The translations under genes and the position numbers were made by a program. A DNA stretch of 64,000 nt from the NCBI RefSeq assembly GCF_006439055.1, contig NZ_RCZC01000003.1, forward strand, positions 372,001-436,000. The letters run 5' to 3'. This document shows positions 24,801 through 32,031 of the stretch, piece by piece (position 1 is the first letter of the stretch; each line of letters opens with the position of its first letter). The notes beneath the pieces are model-generated. The model searched no databases. It was given only the letters and a program-made list of their open reading frames with translations, and was not told the origin of the DNA. This DNA comes from Sphingomonas glacialis (GTDB lineage: Bacteria > Pseudomonadota > Alphaproteobacteria > Sphingomonadales > Sphingomonadaceae).

Positions 24801-25632
24801 GCAGTGGCGGCAGGGTCTTGTCCCAGCCGTAGCGGTGGAGCCAGGCGGTGCGGCGGCCGGTCGTGTCTGGTGCGACGGGTAGCGGATCGCGCTTGTCGGC
24901 GAGTGCCGCGACATCCGCGGGGCGCAGCATGTGGTCATAGACGCGGATCTCGTCGAGATCGCTGCCGCGCATGAAATTGTAGCGGCTCTGCACCTGGTGC
25001 GGCGACATCGCGCGGCCGGCGAGCCCGAACTGGTCGAGCCCCGAATCGAGATCGGCGACCTGATCCTTCCGCGCGACCAGCGTGCCGTCGATGAAGAGCT
25101 GCACGCCCTTGGTCTCGTCCCAGGCGAAGGCGATGTGCTTCCAGGCGTCGGCCGACGGCGTCTGCGGGATCGTCCAGGAGACGCGGATACGCGAGAGATT
25201 GGCGTCGGTGACGAAGGCGTCGAAGCCGTGCCCGTTCCAGTCGATCCGCAGGAATGCCATGTCCCAGCTGCTGTGGTCGGCAAAGCCGGTGCGGAAGATC
25301 ACGAACGGCGCTTGGCCGAGCTGTTCGCGCGGCCGCCAGAAGAAGCTCAGCGTGCCGCGCTGCGCGTGGAAATTGCCCGGCGCCTTCCACGCGACATAGC
25401 CGTCATCGGCCCAGCGCGCCGCGCCGCCGATCGCGCCATCGGGGACGACGCTGACGTTGCTGCGGAAGTTCGGGACGGGGTCGCCGACCGCGATGTCGGC
25501 GGTCAGGCTGGTGTCGGCCGAGACGCGAAAGAGCAGGCCCCCATTGTCCTTTGGCGCATCCTGCGCCGCGGCGGGTGCCGCGACCGCGATCGCGATCAGG
25601 CTCGCCAGGCCGTGTTTACAGCGCATCGACAC
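21832..25632 (-). CDS. Very large secreted LamG-domain protein, putative polysaccharide-active enzyme
   Basis: 1266 residues with a Sec signal peptide ending in AAAPAAAQ. The first 250 residues form a concanavalin/LamG-like jelly roll (WKHIAFAWDETKGVQLFIDGT and DEIRVYDHMLRPADVAAL are typical). A middle beta-rich part follows. A long Trp/Tyr-rich, probably helical-toroid region (about 620-1050) contains FVTWWIDHRQVPYGDFGGG and SDDTDLTQQWPGLALMG. The C-terminus (about 1180-1260) looks like a CARDB/Ig-type domain. I do not recognise a named glycoside hydrolase or polysaccharide lyase family. Overlap with exuT (17 bp) and the adjacent uronate genes suggest action on pectin or another uronate polymer (inference). 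Confidence 0.72.
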   Translation of the reverse strand: MSMRCKHGLASLIAIAVAAPAAAQDAPKDNGGLLFRVSADTSLTADIAVGDPVPNFRSNVSVVPDGAIGGAARWADDGYVAWKAPGNFHAQRGTLSFFWRPREQLGQAPFVIFRTGFADHSSWDMAFLRIDWNGHGFDAFVTDANLSRIRVSWTIPQTPSADAWKHIAFAWDETKGVQLFIDGTLVARKDQVADLDSGLDQFGLAGRAMSPHQVQSRYNFMRGSDLDEIRVYDHMLRPADVAALADKRDPLPVAPDTTGRRTAWLHRYGWDKTLPPLLDAPVTTVRKVEFADAKDLKQWMWKGVDGIAETTWPGVYNRSKLPGRDDYFELPDWNVYVEGGKRYDLTVPAGERVNRVEIRGAAYGALSWSDGTTSTPLATRAKGVVRSVTAMPERQGGTLSFANTMQEQPIQELWAYDVHPGAEPAGRFKLSYTVDANASTRIAALGPLESFIAGRYAPDERSTVVALPSAGIKAAVGAGAAGAGTTAQLRAPGLPIVHILIPASLGDAYPDKPLARAFDYGWQNLHDGLDGIAIDLPALKGSGPIALDIRVKDPLWPARDMIDLSVSVRPGEARTLWLDLRDRILSNDSLYLSIASAEPSFDAASLNGAKIRLVFKDRAAALPEHIADRLNQVKDNWGFLVEEHTASKREALYARVFGDIGDLLRVDPDNLLARQYWADIDYRPENLPAFVQPTAPAGVPLWAFRQLEDLKLTRQFVTWWIDHRQVPYGDFGGGISDDTDLTQQWPGLALMGVEPDKINASLRALADAAYKNGMRVNGLGTITTDELHAYEEGLNSDAERLYLNWGEPIAVERLMATAKALQGVILKNPAGHLHFASNWYGGRMMYREGAFEWQKPYSWTVLHAPILLGLYNGNAAARALVTGTVDGWMAHGTQAPDGLWSYPNEINWRSDATRVGDGGGVTTPLQSAWAAWRFTGDANYLRPIETRAAKGGGGALAEFNENAFTALPQGSALRARAAKGDEAFARYAAWSASGDVSALAALHADAIADKAQHMALYTEGHWWSDRVEQPNEILQRERLGGIALKRNQTWPGNTVSWRFAEAGAAEKVAILLPNATPTHFRVLGYNTSATPQAATMTAWSVIAGQWSMTRGTTSDDGKTVTAAGTPQAITLERSASVPVAFAPGAMTVYDFALVTPSAPVETRPDLGIGRDDIRVEGRTVRVTVHSLGAVATPQARVSLWGHTMLASAPLAPLAAPNDLLPRTATVTLTLPAGRDPNRLTVQVDPVDGTAEVTRQNNRVALADRTQ

Positions 25633-26917
25633 GCGCCAGGCGCGGCGAGAGCAGGTGGATCACCCCGACCGCGATCAGATAGACGCTGCCCGCGACCGCG
25701 AAGATCAGCGTGTAGCTGCCCGTCGTCTGGAGGATGTAGCCGGTGAACTTGGCCATCCCCATCCCGCCGATGGCGCCGACCATCCCGCCGATCCCGACCA
25801 CCGAACCGACGGCTTTCCGCGGAAACATGTCCGACGGGATCGTATAGAGATTGGCCGAAAACGCCTGATGCGCCGCGGTCGCGAGGCCAACGATCGCCAC
25901 CGCTGCCCACAGATTTGCGACATATTGCGCAAAGAAGATCGGCATGACGAGGAAGGCGCAGACCAGCATCGTCGTCTTGCGCGCGCGGTTAGCGCTCCAG
26001 CCGCGCTTCATCAGCTTCGACGACGACCAGCCGCCCGCGATGCTGCCGAAATCGGAGATGAGATAGATCACGACGAGCGGCGGGCCGAAGCTCTTGAGAT
26101 CTAGGTGATACGCCTTCGATAGGAAATCGGGCGTCCAGAACAGGAACAGCCACCAGATCGGATCGATCAGGAACTTGCCGAGCGCGTAGGCCCAGGTCTC
26201 GCGATAGCCGAGGAGGCGCGTCCAGGCGATCTTCTGCGCGGGGTCGGCGGGGTCGCTCTCGATATAGGCGAGTTCGGCGGCCGAGACGCGCGGCTGCTCG
26301 CGGGGGCGGCGATAGATCGCGATCCACGCGACCAGCCAGACGAGGCTCGCCACGCCGGTGACGATGAACGCCATCCGCCAGCCGAAGGCGAGCGTGATCG
26401 CGGGGACGATCAGCGGGGTGATCACCGCGCCGATATTGGCGCCGGCGTTGAACAGGCCGGTGGCAAACGCCCGTTCGCGTGCCGGAAACCATTCCGAGAC
26501 GGCCTTGATCCCCGACGGGAAATTACCCGATTCGCCGAGACCCAGCACCGCGCGCGCGGCGGCGAACTGCAAGGTCGAGCCGGCGAAGCCGCACAAGGTG
26601 TGGCCGAGCGTCCAGATGACGAAAGCCAGCGAGTAGCCGACGCGCGCGCCGAGCCGATCGACGATCGACCCGAAGCTGACATAGCCGATCGCATAGGCGG
26701 CCTGGAACCAGAAGACGATGTCGGCATAGGCGTTCTCGTCCCAGCCGAATTCGCCCGAAATGTTGGGCTTGAGCAGCCCGATCATCTGCCGGTCGACATA
26801 GTTGATCGCGGTCGCGGCGAAGAGCAGCCCGCAGATCAGCCAGCGATAGCGCCCGCTGGCGCCCGCCACTGCGGCGCTGCCCGTGCTGTCGATCGGAAAT
26901 TCGGCCGTCGGCATCAT
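25616..26917 (-). CDS. exuT: MFS transporter, ExuT-like hexuronate:H+ symporter
   Basis: 433-residue, 12-helix anion:cation symporter family protein. The hallmark NYVDRQMIGLLKPNISGEFGW near residue 40 and GLGESGNFPSGIKAVSEWFPARERAFATG match hexuronate transporters such as ExuT; SANRARKTTML is the conserved loop between halves. The start has two consecutive ATGs (26917, 26914); AGGAG lies 4 and 7 nt upstream respectively, so 26914 may be the true start. It sits between the hydratase-like gene (55-bp gap) and the LamG protein (17-bp overlap). Probable cytoplasmic-membrane importer of galacturonate/glucuronate monomers. Confidence 0.85.
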   Translation of the reverse strand: MMPTAEFPIDSTGSAAVAGASGRYRWLICGLLFAATAINYVDRQMIGLLKPNISGEFGWDENAYADIVFWFQAAYAIGYVSFGSIVDRLGARVGYSLAFVIWTLGHTLCGFAGSTLQFAAARAVLGLGESGNFPSGIKAVSEWFPARERAFATGLFNAGANIGAVITPLIVPAITLAFGWRMAFIVTGVASLVWLVAWIAIYRRPREQPRVSAAELAYIESDPADPAQKIAWTRLLGYRETWAYALGKFLIDPIWWLFLFWTPDFLSKAYHLDLKSFGPPLVVIYLISDFGSIAGGWSSSKLMKRGWSANRARKTTMLVCAFLVMPIFFAQYVANLWAAVAIVGLATAAHQAFSANLYTIPSDMFPRKAVGSVVGIGGMVGAIGGMGMAKFTGYILQTTGSYTLIFAVAGSVYLIAVGVIHLLSPRLARVDAL

Positions 26918-26972
26918 CACTCTCCTGTCGGCGACCCTATGCTGGGCCGTTCCGAAAATTGTCGGGGCGTCG

Positions 26973-27776
26973 CTATTGCGCGGAAATGCTGCACTCCACC
27001 TGCAGACGGTCATCGAAGATCGCGACGATCTTTGCACCGATTTCGACCGGATGCACGCCGCTGACCGCGCCGGTCGAGATCCATTGTCCCGCGGACAAAG
27101 CGATCCCGCGCGTCGCCATCAGCTCGAAGAGGAAGCGCGCTGCGCCGAACGGGCCGTCGAGCATCGTCGCGGCGGTTGCCACGCCGGTCGTGACGCCGTC
27201 GATCGTCAGTTCGACCGGCCAGGCGTTGACGTCGATGTCGCGCCAGTCGGTCACGTCGGCGCCGATGACGAGGCCGTTATTGTTGCCGAAATCGGAGATG
27301 GTGACGCCAGCGCCGTGATCGTTGATCCCGCCGAAGGGCGAGCTCGCAATCTCGATGCCGACGCAGACGCGGTCGATCAGCGCGGTCGCTTCGGCGAGCG
27401 TATAGTCGTGCTTGGCCGGGTCGGGCGCAGTGCCGATGCGCAGCAGGAACTCGGCCTCGGCTGCGGCGAAACCGCCCGCAAAGACGGGCATGGCGCGCGG
27501 CGTGTCGCCTTCGTGAAAGGTCTGGTCGGCGAAGATCGGCCCGGCGAGGCGGTCGGCGCCTTCGATCGGCGGGTTGATGCGCCCGACCTTCCAGCCGGCG
27601 ATCGGCTTGTCGGTCAGCGCGATCGCGGCGTCCTGCATCGCATAGGCTTCGGCGAGCGCTGCGGGCATCGTGCCGGGATATTCGACCAGGGCAGTGGCGT
27701 TACGCCGCGCCGTGACGAATTCGCTGGCGATCCGCGTGATATTCGTTTGACCGGTTTCGGACGTCACGTGCCGCAA
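26973..27776 (-). CDS. 2-keto-4-pentenoate hydratase / fumarylacetoacetate hydrolase-like enzyme
   Basis: 267 residues resembling MhpD-type 2-oxopent-4-enoate hydratases: GWKVGRINPPIEG, GPIFADQTF, EAEFLLRI (metal-ligand Glu pair), VCVGIEIASSPF and the late QWISTGAVSGVHPVEIGAKI. The usual aromatic meta-cleavage partners are absent; instead it heads the operon with ExuT and the LamG protein, under a uronate-type operator at 27820. A role in sugar-acid metabolism, for example dehydration or hydrolysis of a keto-deoxy acid, is therefore possible but unproven. Confidence 0.78.
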   Translation of the reverse strand: MRHVTSETGQTNITRIASEFVTARRNATALVEYPGTMPAALAEAYAMQDAAIALTDKPIAGWKVGRINPPIEGADRLAGPIFADQTFHEGDTPRAMPVFAGGFAAAEAEFLLRIGTAPDPAKHDYTLAEATALIDRVCVGIEIASSPFGGINDHGAGVTISDFGNNNGLVIGADVTDWRDIDVNAWPVELTIDGVTTGVATAATMLDGPFGAARFLFELMATRGIALSAGQWISTGAVSGVHPVEIGAKIVAIFDDRLQVECSISAQ

Positions 27777-27819
27777 TCCCCCCTCGTGCCGTTCGATCGG
27801 CTTGTCGCGACTGGGTATG

Positions 27820-27833
27820 GGAAACCGGTGTCA
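27820..27833 (-). promoter_or_regulatory. LacI-type operator, uronate regulon site 1
   Basis: GGAAACCGGTGTCA (reads TGACACCGGTTTCC on the minus strand), 44 bp upstream of the hydratase-exuT operon. On the minus strand a TTGTCA and a TACCCA hexamer are separated by 17 nt that contain almost the whole operator, the usual placement for repression. It is one of five closely similar sites in 27-38 kb. Confidence 0.72.
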
Positions 27834-27844
27834 TTGACAAGAGG

Positions 27845-27869
27845 GGGTGCGACGGATCGCGTCGCGCCC
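27845..27869 (-). terminator. Stem-loop downstream of uxuB
   Basis: GGGTGCGACG (27845-27854) pairs with CGTCGCGCCC (27860-27869), 10 bp with one G-U, loop of 5 nt. It begins 5 bp after the uxuB stop codon in the direction of transcription and separates uxuB from the next promoter at 27820. No strong T-run follows. Confidence 0.5.
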
Positions 27870-27874
27870 ATCGC

Positions 27875-29314
27875 TCAATCGGGCGAAAGCATCGCCCAAT
27901 TGCCGTCGAACGCAGCCTGCGCGGCGGCGGCGATCGCCGCGACCGCGGCGGGATCGGCGGCCAATTCGCTCGAAAAGCCGAGCTTTGCGGCGATCAGCCG
28001 ATCGAGCACGGTGGCGGCGTCGCCATCCGCAGCGGCGGTGGCAAGTGCGGCGGCCGCCGGGTCGAGGATCGGCACGCCGGCGCGCGCGCGCTGCATCAGG
28101 AAGGCGACCCAGCAGCCAAGCGCGACGACGACGTGCTGCGGCATGTCGCCGCGCGCACGGTGCGCCGCAAGCGTGTCGCCGAGCCGATAGGGGATCTTCT
28201 GGCTGCCATCGCCGGCGATCTGGTCGAGGCGGTGGACGATCACCGGGTTGCGGAAGCGCGCCAGTACCGCTTCGCGATAGGCGTCATGGTCGAGTCCTGC
28301 GACCGGCTGCAGCGTCGGGATGATATCCTCGCGGATCATCGCATCGACGAAGCCGGCAAGCGCGGCATCGCCCATCGCCTCGGACACGCTGGCATGGCCG
28401 CGCAGCAACCCGGCATAAGCGAGCGTCGAATGCGACCCGTTGAGCACGCGCAACTTGGCCTGTTCATAGCCCGCGACATTGTCGGTCAGCGTCGCCCCGG
28501 CGCGGGCGAGCGCGGCGCACACGGGCGAGCCGACATCCTCGATCACCCATTGCGTGAAGGACTCGCGCTGGACCGCGGCACGGTCCTCGACGCCGAGTGC
28601 GGCGGCGACGGTTTCGTACAGCGCTGCGTCGCTGGCGGGGGTGATCGAATCGACCATCGTGCCGGGGACGAGCACCTGCGCCTCGATCCATTCGGCAAGC
28701 GCGGCGTCGGTCGCGGCGGCAAACGCCACCAGCGCGGCCTTCACCTTGGCGCCGTTATTGGCGAGATTGTCGCACGGCATCATCACGAAGGGCGGAACGC
28801 CCGCCGCACGCCGCGCGGCGAGGCCGCCGACGATCCAGCCGATCACGCTGCGCGGTACTGCCGGCGCGCCCAGATCATGCACAATATCGGGATGCGCGAG
28901 GTCGAGGCTGCCGTCGGCGGCGAGGCAATAGCCCTTCTCGGTCACCGTCGTGGTGACGAGCTTGACGCCCGGGTCGGCGAGCAGCGCCTGCGTCTCTGCG
29001 GCATCATCGGGGCCGAGGAAGCGGCTATGCGCGCCGATCACGCGGAACCCCGGCGCGGCATCGCGGATCGCGAGCGTGTAGAGCCCCTGCTGCGCCGAAA
29101 GCGCTTCGACCGTGCCGGCGCTGCGCAGCGAGACCGCGGCGATTCCCCAGCTCGGATCGCTTTCGAGCAGCGTGTCGACATAGGTCGCCTGATGCGCGCG
29201 GTGGAACGCGCCGGGGCCGAAATGGACGATTCCGGTAGCGGGAGGTGCAGTGCGCGCAGGGCGGGCGATCGCGGCGGGGAGCGCGTCGAGCGCGGCATAT
29301 TCAAGTCGGTTCAC
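27875..29314 (-). CDS. uxuB: Mannitol dehydrogenase-family hexonate oxidoreductase (fructuronate reductase-like)
   Basis: 479-residue long-chain polyol dehydrogenase. The N-terminal nucleotide-binding block GIVHFGPGAFHRAHQATY (residues 29-46) and the catalytic LRVLNGSHSTLAY match the UxuB/mannitol 2-dehydrogenase branch rather than the UxaB branch. It starts at a GTG overlapping the uxaA stop (GTGA). UxuB reduces fructuronate to mannonate, yet the coupled partner here is UxaA (altronate dehydratase), so it may in fact act on tagaturonate. Family assignment is firm; substrate is open. Confidence 0.82.
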   Translation of the reverse strand: MNRLEYAALDALPAAIARPARTAPPATGIVHFGPGAFHRAHQATYVDTLLESDPSWGIAAVSLRSAGTVEALSAQQGLYTLAIRDAAPGFRVIGAHSRFLGPDDAAETQALLADPGVKLVTTTVTEKGYCLAADGSLDLAHPDIVHDLGAPAVPRSVIGWIVGGLAARRAAGVPPFVMMPCDNLANNGAKVKAALVAFAAATDAALAEWIEAQVLVPGTMVDSITPASDAALYETVAAALGVEDRAAVQRESFTQWVIEDVGSPVCAALARAGATLTDNVAGYEQAKLRVLNGSHSTLAYAGLLRGHASVSEAMGDAALAGFVDAMIREDIIPTLQPVAGLDHDAYREAVLARFRNPVIVHRLDQIAGDGSQKIPYRLGDTLAAHRARGDMPQHVVVALGCWVAFLMQRARAGVPILDPAAAALATAAADGDAATVLDRLIAAKLGFSSELAADPAAVAAIAAAAQAAFDGNWAMLSPD

Positions 29315-30807
29315 AGCGTGACACCCCGTTTCCAGATTGCGATCTCGCGCTCGCCATTGCGTTCGGCCGCAGTCGCAGCCCCCGAGGCGATCGCGCATAG
29401 CGTCGTGGCGAGCGCTTCGGCAACCGGCGCGAAGCCGTGCTCGAGCACTCCGCCGGCATCGAAGTCGATCCAGCCTGGCTTGCGCGTCGCCAGGTCGCTG
29501 TTCGACGAAATCTTGAGCGTCGGCACGGGGAAGCCGAGCGGCGTGCCGCGGCCGGTCGTGAACAGGATCGCGGTCGCCCCCGCCGCGGCGAGTGCGGTGC
29601 ACGACACGGCATCGTTGCCCGGCGCCTCGAGCAGCGTCAGTCCGGTGCTCGTAACGCGCCCGCCATAGGCGAGCACTTGCGACACCGCAGCGCGACCGGC
29701 CTTCTGCACCGCGCCGAGCGATTTCTCCTCGAGCGTGGTGATCCCGCCGGCGACATTGCCCGGCGAGGGATTTTCCGAGACGGGCTCGTTATGATCGAGG
29801 AAATAGCGTTTGAAGTCGTTGACCATCGTCACGATCCCCTCGAACACGCTTTCGTCGACCGCGCGGTCCATCAGCAGCCGTTCGGCGCCGAACATTTCGG
29901 GGATTTCGGTCAGCACGACGCTGCCGCCCGCCGCGACGACGCGCTCGCTGAGCCGCCCGACGAGCGGGTTGGCGGTCAGCCCCGACAGCCCGTCCGACCC
30001 GCCGCACTTCACGCCAAGCACGAGCCGGTCGAGCCCAACGGTGCTGCGCTTGGCACGGGCGAGCGCGACCAACTCGGCGACCTTGGCGACGCCCTCGTCG
30101 ATCTCGTCGCCGGCGAGTTGCGTCACCAGCGTGCGGACCATCGCCCGCCGCTCAGCCGGGATTTCCTCGCGCAACGCCGCAATCTGGTTCGATTCGCAGC
30201 CAAGCCCGACGATCAGCACCCCGCCGGCATTGGGATGACAGGCGAGCGCCGCAAGGATGCTGCGCGTGCCATCGAGATCGTCGCCGAGCTGCGAACAGCC
30301 GAACGGATGCGTGAAGGCATGGACGCCGTCGATCGGGCCGTCGCCGGTCTCCCGCGCCAGTGCCGCATCGGCGAGCGCGGCAATCCGCGTCGCAGTGCGC
30401 GCGACGCAGCCGACGGTCGGCAGCACCCAGATCTCGTTGCGCGTCGCGACCCGGCCATCGACGCGGACATAGCCTTCGAACGTCGCGTGGTCGGGATCCG
30501 CATTCGGCGCGACGACGGCGCCCGGCGTGAAGCGATAGTCGAGCGTCCCGTCGAGCGCGGTCGCGAGATTGTGCGAATGGACATGCGCGCCGACCGCGAT
30601 GTCGGCGGTGGCGGTGCCGATCGGGAAGCCGAACTTGATCACCGGCGCCCCCTTCGCGATCGGCAGGATCGCGACCTTGTGGCCGCTCGGCGTGTCGGTC
30701 AGTGCCGTCACCTGCTGCGCCCCGAACGTCAGCGTTTCGCCGGCAAGCGCGTGCTCGACGAGCGTCGCCACGGTGTCGTCGGGATGGATCAGAAGCGCTT
30801 TGGGCAC
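29311..30807 (-). CDS. uxaA: Altronate dehydratase family protein
   Basis: 498 residues. An N-terminal SAF domain (about 1-85, with VGAHVHSHNLA) is joined to the UxaA/GarD catalytic part: THPFGCSQLGDD, VLIVGLGCESNQI, LGVKCGGSDGLSGLTANPLVG and the C-terminal NDAVSCTALAAAGATAILFTTGRGTPLGFPVPT with LKISSN. UxaA dehydrates D-altronate to 2-keto-3-deoxygluconate. The first codon is GTG (30807) with no obvious ribosome site. An operator lies 13-26 bp upstream (30820-30833), and lacI is divergent. UxuB follows with a 4-bp overlap. Confidence 0.9.
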   Translation of the reverse strand: MPKALLIHPDDTVATLVEHALAGETLTFGAQQVTALTDTPSGHKVAILPIAKGAPVIKFGFPIGTATADIAVGAHVHSHNLATALDGTLDYRFTPGAVVAPNADPDHATFEGYVRVDGRVATRNEIWVLPTVGCVARTATRIAALADAALARETGDGPIDGVHAFTHPFGCSQLGDDLDGTRSILAALACHPNAGGVLIVGLGCESNQIAALREEIPAERRAMVRTLVTQLAGDEIDEGVAKVAELVALARAKRSTVGLDRLVLGVKCGGSDGLSGLTANPLVGRLSERVVAAGGSVVLTEIPEMFGAERLLMDRAVDESVFEGIVTMVNDFKRYFLDHNEPVSENPSPGNVAGGITTLEEKSLGAVQKAGRAAVSQVLAYGGRVTSTGLTLLEAPGNDAVSCTALAAAGATAILFTTGRGTPLGFPVPTLKISSNSDLATRKPGWIDFDAGGVLEHGFAPVAEALATTLCAIASGAATAAERNGEREIAIWKRGVTL

Positions 30808-30819
30808 GGCAGGTCTTTC

Positions 30820-30833
30820 GGTAACCGGTATCA
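30820..30833 (-). promoter_or_regulatory. LacI-type operator, uronate regulon site 2
   Basis: GGTAACCGGTATCA in the 110-bp divergent region between uxaA and the lacI-type regulator gene. It sits only 12 bp before the uxaA start codon, so it would act at or after the transcription start of uxaA; it may also autoregulate the regulator gene. Confidence 0.7.
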
Positions 30834-30917
30834 GCGCTTTGCCTCAGCGGCCGAGCTTTTGGCAAGGCTTGTCCGCGCTTTGGTCAGGCCACTAGCCAAG
30901 CCACCCCCGCCGCGGTT

Positions 30918-31955
30918 ATGCCATGGCCGATGAAGAGCAGCGGACAAACGACGATCAACGATGTCGCGCGGATCGCGGGCGTGTCGAAGAAGACCGTCAG
31001 CCGAGTGATCAACCGCTCGCCGCTGCTCAATGACGATACGCGGCGCCGCGTCGAGGATGTCATCGCCGAGCTCGCCTACATCCCCAATCCGCAGGCGCGC
31101 GCGCTGGCGCTGCGGCGCAATTTTCTGATCGGGCTCGTCCACGACAATCCCAATGCGCAGATGGTGATGAACGTCCAGCAGGGCATTCTCGAGGCGCTGC
31201 ACGGCACCGAGTTCGAGCTGGTCGTGCGCCCGGTCGATCGCGGTTCGGCGACGATGCTCGTCGATTTGCGGCATTTCCTCGAGCGGCAGCGGCTGTTCGG
31301 GCTCGTGCTGCTGCCGCCGATCAGCGAGAACGACACGATCGCCAAGCTGTGCGCCGAAATCGGCTGTCGCTATGTGCGGATGGGGTCGGCGCGGCTCGAC
31401 GATGATGATCACATGGTCGCGTCGAACGATTGCGAGGCGGTGCGCGGCGCGACCGAATATCTGATCGCGCAGGGGCATCGCCGGATCGGGCTGATCGCCG
31501 GGCCGCACGGCTTCCGCTCGGCGCGCGAGCGGCGGCTCGGGTTCGAGCAGGCGCTCGCCGATGCCGGGATCGCCTTGCCGCGCAGCATGATCGCCGATGG
31601 CACTTACACCTTCGAATCGGGGCTCACCGCCGCCGAGCGGCTGCTCGACCTGATGCCGCGCCCGACCGCGATCTTCGCGTGCAATGACGAGATGGCGGCG
31701 GGCGTGATGCACGCCGCGCGGCAACGCGGGCTCGATATCCCCAAGGACCTGTCGATCGTCGGGTTCGACGATACCCCGGTCGCCGCGCATGTCTGGCCGC
31801 CGCTGACGACGGTGCGCTGGCCGATCGCCTCGATGGCGCGCTCCGCCGCGCTGAAACTGACCGCGGGGCTCGACGGCGAGGATATCGTCGAGGAGCCATC
31901 GCTCTTCCTGTCGACGCTGATCCGCCGCGCATCGGTGGCGGCGCCGAGCCATTAG
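30918..31955 (+). CDS. LacI-family transcriptional regulator of the uronate genes
   Basis: 345 residues. N-terminal helix-turn-helix TTINDVARIAGVSKKTVSRV (residues 11-30) with hinge helix around NPQARALALRR, then a periplasmic-binding-protein-like effector domain (FLIGLVHDNPNAQM to the C-terminus; IFACNDEMAAGVMHAARQRG and LSIVGFDDTPVAAHVWPPLTTVR are typical). It lies between the uxaA-uxuB and uxaC-kdu operons, and similar operator sequences flank it on both sides, so it is the probable repressor that senses a uronate catabolite (inference). An in-frame ATG at 30930 is an alternative start. Confidence 0.88.
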   Translation: MPWPMKSSGQTTINDVARIAGVSKKTVSRVINRSPLLNDDTRRRVEDVIAELAYIPNPQARALALRRNFLIGLVHDNPNAQMVMNVQQGILEALHGTEFELVVRPVDRGSATMLVDLRHFLERQRLFGLVLLPPISENDTIAKLCAEIGCRYVRMGSARLDDDDHMVASNDCEAVRGATEYLIAQGHRRIGLIAGPHGFRSARERRLGFEQALADAGIALPRSMIADGTYTFESGLTAAERLLDLMPRPTAIFACNDEMAAGVMHAARQRGLDIPKDLSIVGFDDTPVAAHVWPPLTTVRWPIASMARSAALKLTAGLDGEDIVEEPSLFLSTLIRRASVAAPSH

Positions 31956-31986
31956 CGAATTTGCGTCGCGATCTTGCGACGAACCC

Positions 31987-32000
31987 TGACACCGGTTACC
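31987..32000 (+). promoter_or_regulatory. LacI-type operator, uronate regulon site 3 (uxaC promoter)
   Basis: TGACACCGGTTACC, identical to the site at 37905. CTGACA at its left edge can serve as -35 with ATAAAA 17 nt downstream as -10, so the operator lies between the promoter elements. The uxaC start (32032) follows with GGAGGGAGAA as ribosome site. Confidence 0.78.
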
Positions 32001-32031
32001 AAGCCCGCATAAAAATGCGGGGAGGGAGAAG

